Positions 37,190-45,037 of a DNA stretch of 64,000 nucleotides are shown piece after piece. Below the pieces are notes generated by a model. The model saw only the letters and a program-made list of their open reading frames with translations. It ran no database searches and was not told the DNA's origin. The stretch covers positions 124,001 through 188,000 of the forward strand of contig NZ_FOEQ01000002.1 of assembly GCF_900110655.1 (NCBI RefSeq), given 5' to 3'. The stretch comes from Pseudomonas soli. Its GTDB lineage: Bacteria; Pseudomonadota; Gammaproteobacteria; Pseudomonadales; Pseudomonadaceae. Each line of letters starts with the position of its first letter. The first letter of the stretch is position 1. A program made the position numbers and the translations under genes.

Positions 37190-37276
37190 GCACTCAAAAA
37201 AGGGATCACCGAGCGCGTTTACCGTCGCGTCGGCGCAATCGCCACCCTGGCTGTGGCGAGCCTGAATCAGAAATGA
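37190..37276 (+). pseudogene. integrase C-terminal remnant 1
   Basis: The frame ending at TGA 37274-37276 encodes LKKGITERVYRRVGAIATLA, the tail of a phage tyrosine recombinase with the nucleophilic Tyr (ERVY). The same tail with about 85% identical DNA is found in remnant 2 (39253-39330). Everything upstream, including the Arg and His of the active site, is gone. Confidence 0.75.
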
Positions 37277-37277
37277 A

Positions 37278-37306
37278 AAAAGCCCAGCGCGACGGCTGGG
37301 CTCTAT
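37278..37306 (-). terminator. terminator of the beta-propeller gene
   Basis: On the minus strand, AGCCCAGC-CGTCGC-GCTGGGCT is followed by TTTTTTC, 20 bases after the stop codon at 37326. Confidence 0.85.
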
Positions 37307-37325
37307 TACGCAAGGAGATAGAAGA

Positions 37326-38288
37326 TCATGGAGTCCAGTAAGCAATCTTGCCGGCTGCACCAACAGCTACAAAATTGCCGTTACCGTAGGCGACGCTGCG
37401 GATATCGGTTCCTGCGAAAGTGTTGGCTTGCTGAACCCAGCCGATCCCATCCTCGGAAACGGCTGTCTTGCCGCCGTCGCCGACAGCTACATACTTGCCA
37501 TTACCGTAAGCAATGTCGCGGATGATGGTTCCACCGAAACTGGTATCTTCAACAGCAGTCCAGGTAAGCCCATCGGATGAATATGCCATCTTGCCATCCG
37601 CACCAACGATAAACATTTTCCCGTTGCAAAGCTTCATGGAAAGGATGGTGCTAGTGCCGAAGGTGCTGGTTCTGGTCGCGAATGATTGCGGATTACCCGT
37701 TGGCATCTTCACAGCGCTAAGCAGCTTCCCATTCGATCCCGCAATCAACACAAAAACGCCAATGACGTTGACGCAGTACACAGTCTCGCTAGAAGTGAAG
37801 GTCGTAGTGCGCTCCACCGTGCCTGACCAATCCTCATAACGGGAAAAGACTTTACCGTTAGACCCAACCAGTATCCAGGTCGCGATGTCGCCGTAAATTG
37901 GCTGATAATACACAATGCCATGCAAGTCTACATACGCGCGAGCAGCTGCCGTAAGGTCTGTCCAATCCCTTAAAGGGCGTGCAATGCTGCCCTGGACCAC
38001 ATTGCCGGATTGAGAAAGGCCTTGAAGCGTTGTCCCAAGACCGTTCCAGTACAGCTCGTTGAGGACCTTTCCGCTATCAGAGGTGACGGCGCCCTTGAGC
38101 TTGGTCCACGCTGTACCAGTTGCGTCTCCAGTGACAAGCTGAGTGGTTGTGGGAAGACCGTTGCCACCAGCCGCATAAAACTTGCCTTGCGCAAAAACCA
38201 CGCGCCTAAGCATGCCGGTGTTCTCCACCGGGTCTACTTGAGTCCAAAGATCTTGCAAGGTTTGAGACGCCGAGTTTGCGTTATCCAT
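37326..38288 (-). CDS. beta-propeller-like repeat protein in the tRNA-Cys island
   Basis: 320 residues, GGAG 7 bases before the ATG. The C-terminal half has clear blades of about 42 residues: MKLCNGKMFIVGADGKMAYS, IAYGNGKYVAVGDGGKTAVS, VAYGNGNFVAVGAAGKIAYW, each with S-x-D-G-x-x-W between; weaker blades precede them. There is no signal peptide. Such propellers occur in phage tail-associated and secreted binding proteins. Base composition is clearly lower in GC than the chromosome. The promoter upstream carries a LexA-type box, so SOS induction is likely. Function unknown. Confidence 0.8.
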   Translation of the reverse strand: MDNANSASQTLQDLWTQVDPVENTGMLRRVVFAQGKFYAAGGNGLPTTTQLVTGDATGTAWTKLKGAVTSDSGKVLNELYWNGLGTTLQGLSQSGNVVQGSIARPLRDWTDLTAAARAYVDLHGIVYYQPIYGDIATWILVGSNGKVFSRYEDWSGTVERTTTFTSSETVYCVNVIGVFVLIAGSNGKLLSAVKMPTGNPQSFATRTSTFGTSTILSMKLCNGKMFIVGADGKMAYSSDGLTWTAVEDTSFGGTIIRDIAYGNGKYVAVGDGGKTAVSEDGIGWVQQANTFAGTDIRSVAYGNGNFVAVGAAGKIAYWTP

Positions 38289-39000
38289 TTTAAACTCCGT
38301 TACTGAGCTGATTTAAGTTCAGGCCTCTGTATTGGGCGTATGGCGCTCATGGGCGATGGTTCGAGACTCGAGGTCTTCTGGCGAAGATCAGGGGTGACGA
38401 GGTTTCACCAACCTCAGACCTGTCGCTGATGTAGGAAATTATGCCACACGAGCACTGTATATTCAACCAGTATTCTGAAGTTTTTATTCACTGAACTTCG
38501 ACGCATCCACCGCGTTTGAGTGGATTCACATGCCTCAAAAACGCGAAAGCCCGACGTAGTAGCCGGGCTTTTGGCGCCACTCCTCAACACGCGCAGGAAT
38601 GACAGGATGGGGATAATTTCGCTCAATCGCTCAGTGGTGTCAAGCCTAACGATACATTCGACCAGCAACCATTGCTCGACCTACCATCGTATTCAACCTG
38701 TCAGCTAGTTCGTCATTATTTCGATAAAATACAATTGGCTTTGATTGGACATCGAATGGCACTTGTGAATCGCTTTGAGCAAGAAGAACCACTTTTCATT
38801 TATCTCCAGCCTCCATCGACGGCGCGTGGACTCCGGCGTAGCACAAAGATCCCAGGTGTTCATGTCGTAGAAGCTCCGGCAGGGTGATCACACCCTCTTC
38901 AAGCGCCTCGATGCGCTTCTTCGCAGCCTGTCCTGCCGCAACCGCAGCTCTCACTGTGGCCTCACGGCGCCAAGCCGATGCACCCAACGGGACCTCCACT
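38289..39000. other. island spacer with no confident gene
   Basis: About 700 low-GC bases. It holds the LexA/promoter element (38438-38470), a bidirectional terminator hairpin AAAGCCCG/CGGGCTTTT (38546-38572), and on the minus strand a 67-codon open frame (38796-38999) that reads like the tail of a protein (AAKKRIEALEEGVITLPELL) but begins at an IS-like junction, so it is probably a gene remnant. Confidence 0.5.
38438..38470 (-). promoter_or_regulatory. LexA-type box overlapping a sigma70 promoter
   Basis: On the minus strand TTGAAT (38466-38461), 17-bp spacer, CATAAT (38443-38438) form a promoter for the beta-propeller gene. A CTG-N10-CAG box, CTGTATATTCAACCAG (38455-38470), covers the -35 element, the standard arrangement for LexA repression. 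Leader of about 145 bases to the start codon. Confidence 0.7.
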
Positions 39001-39080
39001 GTGTAGTGGTCAACTCATCCCGGACACGGTTTCGAGTTTTTCTTCAGCTTTCGCTGGAGCTAGTCCATCGTTGAATTGGT
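39001..39080. mobile_element. possible insertion-sequence end remnant
   Basis: An abrupt junction at TGTAGTGGTCAACTCATCCC, which resembles a transposon terminal sequence, followed by about 75 bases unrelated to the flanks. It separates a truncated minus-strand frame from a truncated integrase gene, as an IS insertion followed by deletion would. The family (IS3-like is my guess) cannot be confirmed from one end. Confidence 0.35.
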
Positions 39081-39087
39081 GGGGTCG

Positions 39088-39347
39088 GGAAGCGCATGAG
39101 CTGGGGGATGCTTCGCAACCGATGGGCAGAAGCAAGAGAGGCAGCCAGAGTGAAGGCTGAACTGGAGAAGAAACCCGACCTGGTCAACCGGATAGCGCAG
39201 TTCCAGTTCAGGGGCATCCGACCGAAGGCGGCGTCGGAGATCAACGATCTGAGCGATGCAAGTGTGCTGTTGGGCCACTCGAAAGAGGGAATCACCGAGC
39301 GCGTTTATCGTCGAGTCGGAGCGATCGCCAAGCCTTCAAAAGGCTAA
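39088..39347 (+). pseudogene. integrase C-terminal remnant 2
   Basis: Frame KRMSWGMLRNRWAEAREAAR through FQFRGIRPKAASE to LLGHSKEGITERVYRRVG, stop at 39347. It keeps the catalytic Arg region (IRPKAAS), the LLGHS His and the Tyr (ERVY) of a phage tyrosine recombinase, but the N-terminal about three quarters is replaced by the IS-like segment. It points at the tRNA-Cys gene about 100 bp away, the usual integrase/att arrangement. Confidence 0.8.
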
Positions 39348-39400
39348 AGTTTCGGAACTCCATGCCTTTTGTTTCGGAACTCTTGGCGTTTCTTGCGTAC

Positions 39401-39436
39401 AAAGAAAAACCCCGCAGACCTAGATCTGCGGGGTTT
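39401..39436 (-). terminator. terminator of tRNA-Cys
   Basis: Minus strand AACCCCGCAGATC-TAG-GTCTGCGGGGTT followed by TTTCTTT; duplicated in degenerate form at 36552-36585. Confidence 0.85.
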
Positions 39437-39443
39437 CGAATAG

Positions 39444-39517
39444 TGGAGGCCGAGGTCGGAATCGAACCGGCGTAGACGGATTTGCAATCCGGAGCATAAC
39501 CACTTTGCTACTCGGCC
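39444..39517 (-). tRNA. tRNA-Cys (anticodon GCA)
   Basis: 74 bases with encoded CCA. Acceptor GGCCGAG/CTCGGCC, D-arm AGCAAAGTGGTTATGCT, anticodon loop TTGCAAA with GCA, T-arm CCGGTTCGATTCCGA. Integration site of the island to its left. Confidence 0.97.
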
Positions 39518-39624
39518 TCAAAGTCGGAGTCAGCTTTCGCTATCTCCTTGAAACCGCTGGGCTTTTTCAAGTCAGCTGCGTTTCGATGGAGGCCATTATG
39601 TCGGCATTCGATGGACCTTGCAAC

Positions 39625-39652
39625 CCCCTTGAAGAAAAAAATCTTCAAGGGG
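39625..39652 (-). terminator. inverted repeat after sohB
   Basis: CCCCTTGAAGA, six-base A/T loop, TCTTCAAGGGG: a perfect 11-bp stem starting 10 bases after the sohB stop codon on the minus strand. The poly-T is in the loop rather than after the stem, so termination strength is uncertain. Confidence 0.6.
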
Positions 39653-39661
39653 TTCAAGGTG

Positions 39662-40678
39662 TTAGCGCAGACGCCCGAGTTTGCTCCACAAGCCAACCAG
39701 GGTGTTCTCCACTGCCCCGCTGGCAGCCACGCCGATGCGCTCCTGCAGGCTCTTGCGCTCGGCGAAGCGCAGGTGGAACACGTTGGCCTCGCGGGCGCTG
39801 CGGCTCAGGTATTCGTCACTGGTGCCCAGCTCGTCGACCAGCTGGCGATTGAGCGCAGCGATGCCGAGCCAGACCTCGCCGGTCGCCACTTCGTCTATAT
39901 GAAGCTGCGGGCGGTAGCGGGCGACGAAATCCTTGAACAGCTGGTGGGTGATGTCCAGGTCTTCCTGAAACTTCTCCCGACCCTTCTCGGTGTTCTCGCC
40001 GAACACGGTCAGGGTGCGCTTGTATTCGCCGGCGGTGAGCACTTCGAAATCGATGTCATGCTTCTTCAACAGACGATTGAGGTTGGGCATCTGCGCCACC
40101 ACGCCAATGGAACCGAGCACGGCAAACGGCGCGCTGACGATCTTCTCGCCGATACAGGCCATCATGTAGCCACCGCTGGCGGCGACCTTGTCGATGCAGA
40201 TGGTCAGCGGGATACCGGCCTCGCGGATGCGCGCCAGCTGCGAGGCCGCCAGGCCATAGCTGTGCACCATGCCACCGCCACTCTCCAGGCGCAGCACCAC
40301 CTCGTCACGTGGGGTGGCCAGGGTCAGCAGCGCGGTGATCTCGTTGCGCAGGCTCTCGGTGGCCGAGGCCTTGATGTCGCCGTCGAAATCGAGGACGAAC
40401 ACCCGGCGCTTGTCCTCAGGCTTTTTCTTCTGCTGTTTTTCCGCCTTGGCCTGCTGCTTGCGCACAGCCTTGAGCTGGGCCTTGTCGAGCAGGCCCGACT
40501 CCAGGCGCTCGCGCAGTTCCTTGTAGAACTCGTTGAGGCGGGTGACCTGCAGTTGCCCGCCCGGCTTGCGCCGCCCTTTGCCACGCAGGCCGGCGATGGC
40601 CGACAGCACCACAAGGATAGCGATCACCAGGGTGGCGGTTTTGGCGAGAAAGCTTGCGTATTCGGCAAGAAACTCCAC
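39662..40678 (-). CDS. sohB: SohB inner-membrane S49 protease
   Basis: 338 residues from GTG 40678 (AGGAG 6 bases upstream), beginning VEFLAEYASFLAKTATLVIA, the SohB membrane anchor. S49 signature peptide region: RLESGGGMVHSYGLAASQL and the catalytic Ser in DKVAASGGYMMAC (about residue 185), Lys later in the same domain. Periplasmic-facing peptidase of the SppA family. A lysine/glutamine-rich charged linker is at about 60-90. Confidence 0.95.
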   Translation of the reverse strand: MEFLAEYASFLAKTATLVIAILVVLSAIAGLRGKGRRKPGGQLQVTRLNEFYKELRERLESGLLDKAQLKAVRKQQAKAEKQQKKKPEDKRRVFVLDFDGDIKASATESLRNEITALLTLATPRDEVVLRLESGGGMVHSYGLAASQLARIREAGIPLTICIDKVAASGGYMMACIGEKIVSAPFAVLGSIGVVAQMPNLNRLLKKHDIDFEVLTAGEYKRTLTVFGENTEKGREKFQEDLDITHQLFKDFVARYRPQLHIDEVATGEVWLGIAALNRQLVDELGTSDEYLSRSAREANVFHLRFAERKSLQERIGVAASGAVENTLVGLWSKLGRLR

Positions 40679-40816
40679 ATTGACTCCTTGATAAACCAGC
40701 GCCGCAAGGGCGCGAACTGGATGCAAGCATACCGGGGCGCCAGAGGCGCTGCCAGCGGGTGAAAATGCTGGCAACACAGTTCAAACGACCTTTTCAAACA
40801 CTTGTATGTTTTTTCG

Positions 40817-40845
40817 TTGACAGCCCGCCTGGGGCAACCTAACCT
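40817..40845 (+). promoter_or_regulatory. promoter of the histidine phosphatase operon
   Basis: TTGACA (40817-40822), 17-bp spacer, TAACCT (40840-40845); start site predicted about 26 bases before the GTG start codon. Confidence 0.6.
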
Positions 40846-40877
40846 CGCAACAACCTCCAACCGGGCCGGACTTCAAC

Positions 40878-41591
40878 GTGGGAAACCTCTACCTGATCCG
40901 ACATGGCCAAGCCTCCTTTGGTGCCGCCGACTACGACGTGCTGTCGCCCGTGGGCGAACGTCAGAGCCAGGCGCTGGGTGAACACCTCGCCCAACTGGGC
41001 CTGCGCCTGGACCGCTGCGTGGCGGGTACCTTGCGCCGCCAGCAGGATACCGCCCGCCTGGCCCTGGACGCGCTGCATGCCCATGGCAACCCGGTGCCGG
41101 CCATTGAGACCGATGCAGCCTTCAACGAGTTCGACGCCGATGGCGTGATTCGCGCCCTGCTCCCGCGCCTGCTGCCTGAAGAGCCCGAAGCCCTGCATGT
41201 ACTGCGCAACGGTGCCCAGCACCGCAGCGAGTTCCAGCGCCTGTTCGCGCTGATGGTGCAGCGCTGGCACGATGGCGACCACGACCACGACGACCGCCTG
41301 GAAACCTGGCAGTCCTTCACTGGCCGGGTCGGCGACGGCCTGGAGCGCCTGCTCGACAGCGCCGCCAGCGGCGACAACATCGCCCTGTTCACTTCCGGCG
41401 GCACCATCGCCGCCCTGCTCCACCTGGTAAGCGGAATCACGCCGGCTCAGGCATTCACCCTGAACTGGCAGATCATCAACACGTCGCTCAGCCACCTGAA
41501 GTTCCGTGGCCGCGACGTCACCCTGGCTTCCTTCAACAGCCAAGCCCATGTGCGGCTGTTGCGGTTGCCGGAGCTCGTCACCTACCGATGA
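40878..41591 (+). CDS. histidine phosphatase family protein
   Basis: 237 residues starting with GTG. The RHG motif (LYLIRHGQASFG, H9) is the phosphohistidine site of the phosphoglycerate-mutase-like family; the second His lies in LFTSGGTIAAL. Acts on a small phosphorylated molecule, substrate unknown. First gene of a plus-strand run with SCP2, APH-like and SDR genes, which points to lipid or acyl-CoA metabolism. Confidence 0.88.
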   Translation: MGNLYLIRHGQASFGAADYDVLSPVGERQSQALGEHLAQLGLRLDRCVAGTLRRQQDTARLALDALHAHGNPVPAIETDAAFNEFDADGVIRALLPRLLPEEPEALHVLRNGAQHRSEFQRLFALMVQRWHDGDHDHDDRLETWQSFTGRVGDGLERLLDSAASGDNIALFTSGGTIAALLHLVSGITPAQAFTLNWQIINTSLSHLKFRGRDVTLASFNSQAHVRLLRLPELVTYR

Positions 41592-41645
41592 GCCCGGTCT
41601 GTTGTGTCCTTGCGGACGCGAATATCACTTAACAAGGAATACACC

Positions 41646-41963
41646 ATGAGCGATGTAGCTAAAGCCGTCGAGGCGATGAAGGCAAAATTCAACCCTGCAG
41701 CTGCCGCCGGCCTGGACCTGGTGTTCGGCTTCAACATCACCGACGAAGACAAGCACTACGCCCTGCTGGTCAAGGACGGTACCTGCGAGATCCAGGAAGG
41801 CGAGAACGCCGACGCCAACTGCACCCTGGTAATGGACAGCGAAACCCTCAAGGGCATCGTCAGCGGTGACACCGACGGCATGCAGGCCTTCATGGGCGGC
41901 AAGCTGCGCGTCGAAGGCGACATGATGCTGTCGATGAAGCTCAGCGAGCTGTTCCCGGCCTGA
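41646..41963 (+). CDS. SCP2 sterol-carrier-like protein
   Basis: 105 residues, AAGGA upstream. The sequence from AAGLDLVFGFNITDEDKHYALL to GGKLRVEGDMMLSMKLSELF is a complete SCP2 domain, a hydrophobic-tunnel lipid binder. Probably binds fatty acyl chains. A strong terminator follows. Confidence 0.92.
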   Translation: MSDVAKAVEAMKAKFNPAAAAGLDLVFGFNITDEDKHYALLVKDGTCEIQEGENADANCTLVMDSETLKGIVSGDTDGMQAFMGGKLRVEGDMMLSMKLSELFPA

Positions 41964-41992
41964 TTGGCGCGGTAGATCGCGAATGAAAAAGA

Positions 41993-42021
41993 CCGAAGCC
42001 TGATGCGCTTCGGTTTTTTTT
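41993..42021 (+). terminator. Rho-independent terminator after the SCP2 gene
   Basis: CCGAAGC-CTGATGC-GCTTCGG followed by eight T. Confidence 0.88.
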
Positions 42022-42160
42022 CGCCCGCGCAACGCCGGTCCATCAGGGCCATTGATCGGCCGGCAACACCCAGGCCAATAAGCGCCTGGCACGCTTGTAC
42101 CAGCTTCGACAGGAAATTAGATTAGCCAATAGTCCTTGCTATCGATCATAAGGAAATCGC

Positions 42161-43228
42161 ATGACGCTCACCGACCAGTCCACCCAGGTACGCCCCGGCG
42201 AAGAACTCGACGCGGCCGTCATCGATCCGTACCTCAAGGGTCATATACCTGGCCTGCAGGGCAGCCCGACCATCAGCCAGTTTCCCGGTGGCGCCTCGAA
42301 CCTGACCTACCTGGTGGCCTACCCGGGCAAGGAATTCGTCCTGCGCCGCCCACCGTTCGGCCACAAAGCCAAGTCGGCCCACGACATGGGCCGCGAGTTC
42401 CGTATCCTCAACCAGCTCAACGCCGGTTTCCCCTATTGCCCCAAGGCCCACGTGCACTGCACCGATGAAGCCCTGATCGGCGGCGAGTTCTACGTGATGG
42501 AGCGGGTCAACGGCATCATCCTGCGTTCGGACATCCCCGCCGAACTCGACCTGGACGCCGGTCGGACCGAGGCACTGTGCAAGAGCTTCATCGATCGCCT
42601 GGTCGAGCTGCACCAGGTGGACTACCAGGCATGCGGCCTGGCCGACCTGGGCAAGCCGGAAGGTTATGTGCAGCGCCAGATCGAAGGCTGGGCCAGCCGC
42701 TATGAAAAAGCCCTGACCCCCGACGCGCCACGCTGGGAACAGGTGATCGCCTGGCTGCGCGAGAAAATGCCCGCCGACCACCCGCGCCCGGGCATCGTGC
42801 ATAACGACTACCGCTTCGACAATGTCATCCTCGACAGCACCAACCCGATGCGCATCATCGGCGTGCTGGACTGGGAAATGGCCACCATCGGCGATCCGCT
42901 GATGGACCTGGGCAACAGCCTGGCCTACTGGATCGAGGCCGGCGACCCAGCGCCAGTACAGCTGATGCGTCGCCAGCCGAGCAATGCGCCGGGCATGCTG
43001 ACCCGCCAGCAGTTTGTCGACTACTACGCCGAGCGCGCCGGCATCCGTATCGACAACTTCGACTTCTATTACTGCTACGGCCTGTTCCGCCTGGCCGGCA
43101 TCGTCCAGCAGATCTACTACCGCTTCTTCCACGGCCAGACCCAGGACAAACGCTTCGCCCAGTTCATCCACATGAACAAGCTGCTGGAGCACATGAGCCT
43201 GCAACTGATCGGCAAATCCAGCCTGTAA
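42161..43228 (+). CDS. phosphotransferase family protein (ACAD10/APH-like)
   Basis: 355 residues of the aminoglycoside-phosphotransferase fold: FPGGASNLTYLVAYPG nucleotide loop (about 40-55), catalytic loop HNDYRFDNVIL (about 212) and metal loop VLDWEMATIGDP (about 235). The ACAD10/11 N-terminal kinase group phosphorylates 4-hydroxy acids or hydroxyacyl-CoA; the SDR gene 26 bp downstream fits a 4-hydroxy-acid or acyl-CoA pathway. Substrate is inferred. Confidence 0.88.
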   Translation: MTLTDQSTQVRPGEELDAAVIDPYLKGHIPGLQGSPTISQFPGGASNLTYLVAYPGKEFVLRRPPFGHKAKSAHDMGREFRILNQLNAGFPYCPKAHVHCTDEALIGGEFYVMERVNGIILRSDIPAELDLDAGRTEALCKSFIDRLVELHQVDYQACGLADLGKPEGYVQRQIEGWASRYEKALTPDAPRWEQVIAWLREKMPADHPRPGIVHNDYRFDNVILDSTNPMRIIGVLDWEMATIGDPLMDLGNSLAYWIEAGDPAPVQLMRRQPSNAPGMLTRQQFVDYYAERAGIRIDNFDFYYCYGLFRLAGIVQQIYYRFFHGQTQDKRFAQFIHMNKLLEHMSLQLIGKSSL

Positions 43229-43254
43229 CCCGGCCCACAACAAGGAATACCCGA

Positions 43255-44022
43255 ATGTCCAAGACCCACCTGTTCGACCTCGACGGCAAGATCGCCTTCG
43301 TTTCCGGTGCCAGCCGTGGCATCGGTGAAGCCATCGCCCACCTGCTGGCCCAGCAGGGCGCCCATGTGATCGTCTCCAGCCGCAAGCTCGACGGCTGCCA
43401 GCAAGTGGCCGAGGCGATCGTAGCCGCCGGCGGCAAGGCAACCGCGGTGGCCTGCCATATCGGTGAGATGGAGCAGATCCAGCAGGTGTTCGCCGGCATC
43501 CGCGAACAGTTCGGGCGCCTCGACATCCTGGTCAACAACGCCGCCACCAACCCGCAGTTCTGCAACGTGCTGGATACCGACCTGGGCGCTTTCCAGAAGA
43601 CCGTCGACGTCAATATCCGCGGTTACTTCTTCATGTCGGTGGAAGCCGGCAAGCTGATGCGCGAGCACGGCGGTGGCAGCATCATCAACGTGGCCTCGAT
43701 CAACGGAGTGTCACCGGGGCTGTTCCAGGGCATCTACTCGGTGACCAAGGCGGCCGTGATCAACATGACCAAGGTGTTTGCCAAGGAGTGCGCGCAGTTC
43801 GGCATCCGCTGCAACGCCCTGCTGCCGGGCCTGACCGACACCAAGTTCGCCTCGGCGCTGGTGAAGAACGACAGCATCCGCAATGCCGCGTTGCAGCAGA
43901 TCCCGCTCAAGCGCGTGGCCGACCCGAGCGAGATGGCCGGGGCGGTGCTGTACCTGGCCAGCGACGCCTCCAGCTATACCACCGGTACCGCGCTCAATGT
44001 GGACGGCGGGTTCTTGTCCTGA
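43255..44022 (+). CDS. short-chain dehydrogenase/reductase
   Basis: 255 residues, classical SDR: NAD(P) motif VSGASRGIGEAIAH (about 15-28), NNAATNP, catalytic Ser in NVASINGV and YSVTK (Tyr, Lys about 160-164). Ends with the usual GTALNVDGG. Cotranscribed with the phosphotransferase gene. Confidence 0.93.
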   Translation: MSKTHLFDLDGKIAFVSGASRGIGEAIAHLLAQQGAHVIVSSRKLDGCQQVAEAIVAAGGKATAVACHIGEMEQIQQVFAGIREQFGRLDILVNNAATNPQFCNVLDTDLGAFQKTVDVNIRGYFFMSVEAGKLMREHGGGSIINVASINGVSPGLFQGIYSVTKAAVINMTKVFAKECAQFGIRCNALLPGLTDTKFASALVKNDSIRNAALQQIPLKRVADPSEMAGAVLYLASDASSYTTGTALNVDGGFLS

Positions 44023-44044
44023 CGGTGCACCAGGCCTGACTGGC

Positions 44045-44070
44045 TTGTGGGAGCGGGCTTGCTCCCACAA
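44045..44070. repeat. REP-like hairpin between convergent genes
   Basis: TTGTGGGAGC-GGGCTT-GCTCCCACAA, the P. putida-type REP core. It lies between the convergent SDR and methyltransferase genes and may also act as terminator. Confidence 0.75.
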
Positions 44071-44080
44071 AGCTTGCGGC

Positions 44081-44911
44081 CTAGACCTTTATTGCCTGCA
44101 ACGTGTAGCTCAGCGGTAGCCGCCATGGCGCCTCGACCAGGCGCCACTCGCCGTCATCACCCAACGCCATCTGCCCAGGCAAGGCCTCCCAGGGAATGCT
44201 CTGGTGCTCGTCCAGGGCAGTGATGCGTAGGCCGTTGCGCAACAGCGCGGTGATCACCTCGCCGAGGCCATGGTTCCACTCATGGGTTTCAGTCTGCGTC
44301 AGGGCCTGGTCGGTGTCGACGTAGGTCTGGTCGCTGATCCACACAGTGGGCGCCTCGCGCTCGAAGTACGGATACTCCAGTTGCAAACGGTCCGCATGGT
44401 CTTCGTTGACCGCCATCAGCATCGGGTGGCCGTCGCGCAGAAACAGGCGTCCGCCCGGCTTGAGCAATGCCGCCACTGCCTGCGCCCAGCGCTCGATACT
44501 CGGCAGCCAGCACAACGCGCCGATACCGGTGTAGACCAGATCGAAACTATCGGCAGGCAGCACCTGTGCCGCCTGGTAGACGTCCGCTTCGACATAGGCA
44601 ATACCAGCGCCGCACCGTTCGGCCAGGTCACGCGCCTGGGTCAGCGAGGCGGCAGAGAAGTCCAGGCCACAGACATCCGCACCCAGGCGCGCCAGCGACA
44701 AGGTGTCGGTACCGATATGGCATTGCAGGTGCACCGCGCGCAGGCCATGGATATCGCCCAGGCGCGGCAGGTCGAAACGCACCACCTCGGACAGATGGCC
44801 GGGTTCGGCGACAAAGCGTTCGACCTCGTAGTCCTTCGAGGCAGCGTGCAGTGGCGCCCGTTCATTCCAACTGGCGCGGTTGAGTTCCAGTGATCGGCTC
44901 ATGCGGTGCAT
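44081..44911 (-). CDS. class I SAM-dependent methyltransferase
   Basis: 276 residues from ATG 44911 (AGGA 5 bases upstream). SAM motif region AVHLQCHIGTDTLSLARLGA (about 65) and the following acidic VCGLDFSAASL; post-motif FDLVYTGIGALCWLP. Methyl acceptor unknown. Divergent from the HTH-PAS regulator, sharing a 126-bp control region with two palindromes. Confidence 0.88.
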   Translation of the reverse strand: MHRMSRSLELNRASWNERAPLHAASKDYEVERFVAEPGHLSEVVRFDLPRLGDIHGLRAVHLQCHIGTDTLSLARLGADVCGLDFSAASLTQARDLAERCGAGIAYVEADVYQAAQVLPADSFDLVYTGIGALCWLPSIERWAQAVAALLKPGGRLFLRDGHPMLMAVNEDHADRLQLEYPYFEREAPTVWISDQTYVDTDQALTQTETHEWNHGLGEVITALLRNGLRITALDEHQSIPWEALPGQMALGDDGEWRLVEAPWRLPLSYTLQAIKV

Positions 44912-44971
44912 CCCTGTCCTGAATAGGTCAGGCGCCACGTTAACTGGCGCCGTCGGGCGCCGCAACCGCTC

Positions 44972-45007
44972 TGTCAACCTGAGGTTGACAGCTCAGGTAT
45001 ACTGAGC
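44972..45007. promoter_or_regulatory. two adjacent perfect palindromes in a divergent promoter
   Basis: TGTCAACC-TGA-GGTTGACA (44972-44990) directly followed by GCTCAG-GTATA-CTGAGC (44991-45007). The second contains TATACT (44998-45003), a likely -10 for the plus-strand regulator gene. The first lies where a -35 would be. Together they look like an operator covering the promoter between the methyltransferase and regulator genes. Confidence 0.7.
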
Positions 45008-45037
45008 GCCTCGTCCATGCCCAAGGATCCAGCACCC

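Noticed and set aside
38414..38668. 84-codon minus-strand frame in the island spacer
   Set aside because: It overlaps the LexA-box promoter and a terminator hairpin and lacks a Shine-Dalgarno sequence.
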